From Ichthyophonus hoferi (lineage: Eukaryota > Opisthokonta > Ichthyosporea > Ichthyophonida > Ichthyophonidae), in contig NAOQ01000224.1 in assembly GCA_002751075.1 (NCBI GenBank), positions 32,635 through 49,998 on the forward strand: DNA of 17,364 nt, written 5' to 3'. The first letter of the stretch is position 1; each line of letters opens with the position of its first letter. Made by a program: the position numbers and the translations under genes. Below, in pieces: positions 16,723 to 17,364 of this stretch. A model generated the notes under the pieces. The model did no database searches and was not told the DNA's origin. It saw only the letters and a program-made list of their open reading frames with translations.

Positions 16723-17244
16723 CTGAAAAACAAAAGATACAGCGAGTTAGTATTAAAGAAGGGAAATATCAACGCATTCTAAGTTAAGCTTTTGTGTTTT
16801 TTTAAAAATAGTTATAATAATTAAATACTTGGAAGGCCACTTTGTGACATGCATATTCCATGGTGGTATAGTTTAGAATAAGAGATTAATAATAGTTACC
16901 AATATTAATAACAAATTTATTTAAAATTTCGTTCAAAAATTATGAAAACCAGGTTCTCGGGCCAACATTTGTTTGCTTTTTTCAACAGTATTCAAGCACA
17001 GTGACTATAGGAGGCAAGTTTGATAAAAACTTTTTTATATTGTGTAGTTACATACTACAGTTGTATTGTATTTAAAGAACCCAGGGGGGTTATTTCTGGA
17101 TCAAATGTGAATAGACAAGGTGTAGCCAGAATATGTTCTCTACACACATGTGTATGAACTAGACAGGATATAAAAAGTATACTATATAGACAGGCGGCCA
17201 ACCGCTCAAAAGAAAAAGGTCCTTCGGAAGAAAAAAAAACTTAC
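16723..17244 (-). other. LPD1: probable 5'UTR intron of LPD1
   Basis: On the minus strand a consensus donor, GGCACT|GTAAGT, lies at 17244, and a strong acceptor, TTTTGTTTTTCAG, ends at 16723, 29 bases before the ATG. Together they define a 522-bp leader intron, similar in size to the larger LPD1 introns. The donor match is perfect and the acceptor has a better pyrimidine tract than most coding introns here. No coding sequence is involved, so only RNA evidence could confirm it. Confidence 0.5.
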
Positions 17245-17364
17245 AGTGCCAAACTGTGTAAAATAAGTTTAAAACAGAAAAATATGACACAGAAAACTGA
17301 AGTGCAGCAGGTAGTTAAAGGATTTTTGAAAGTGGGAAAAAAAAAAAAAAAAAAAAAGGAAAAC
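17245..17364 (-). promoter_or_regulatory. probable LPD1 leader and promoter-proximal region, ending in poly(A)
   Basis: This is sequence upstream of the probable leader donor. It includes a 20-base A run (about 17338-17357), which reads as a poly(T) tract on the LPD1 strand and could be a nucleosome-excluding promoter element or simply a contig edge. No TATA box or transcription start can be assigned. Confidence 0.25.

Overview
This window looks like nuclear DNA of an intron-rich, very AT-rich eukaryote, most probably an early-diverging fungus. The main reason is a fungal-type, monofunctional imidazoleglycerol-phosphate dehydratase (histidine biosynthesis, absent from animals), found beside a mitochondrial dihydrolipoamide dehydrogenase. 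Both genes are cut by many spliceosomal introns (GT-AG, 133 to 1249 bp), which is long for a fungus. The exact lineage cannot be read from the window. Both ends of the window are poly(A)/A-rich, so it may be a whole short contig that broke at homopolymers.

Layout, all gene calls on the minus strand. (1) 229-1658: a possible two-exon gene for a 58-residue unrecognised protein. It is tentative and rests on a good donor, a matching reading phase and exon-like composition. (2) 1659-5268: 3.6 kb with no supportable gene. (3) 5269-8656: HIS3, four exons, 191 residues, with three introns of 862, 701 and 1249 bp. (4) 8657-10418: intergenic, holding the HIS3 upstream region with two CCAAT-type boxes 90 bp apart, and the region downstream of LPD1. 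(5) 10419-16693: LPD1/DLD, 17 exons, 506 residues, complete from the mitochondrial presequence to the C-terminal dimer interface, followed upstream by a probable 5'UTR intron (16723-17244). (6) 17245-17364: probable 5'UTR/promoter sequence and a terminal poly(A) run.

The two certain genes are not functionally linked. HIS3 makes imidazole-acetol phosphate in the histidine pathway. LPD1 is the E3 flavoprotein shared by pyruvate dehydrogenase, 2-oxoglutarate dehydrogenase, branched-chain oxo-acid dehydrogenase and the glycine cleavage system in mitochondria. They sit head-to-tail, 1.76 kb apart, and are most simply separate transcription units.

Non-coding structure worth a second look: a diverged, dispersed repeat of about 160-175 bp present once in HIS3 intron 3 and once upstream of HIS3; a 57-bp tandem array in LPD1 intron 12 with a related seed in intron 7; and the same CCCTCT hexamer repeat forming the polypyrimidine tract of two separate LPD1 introns. 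I found no clear novel multi-gene system, virus-like element, tRNA, rRNA or CRISPR array.
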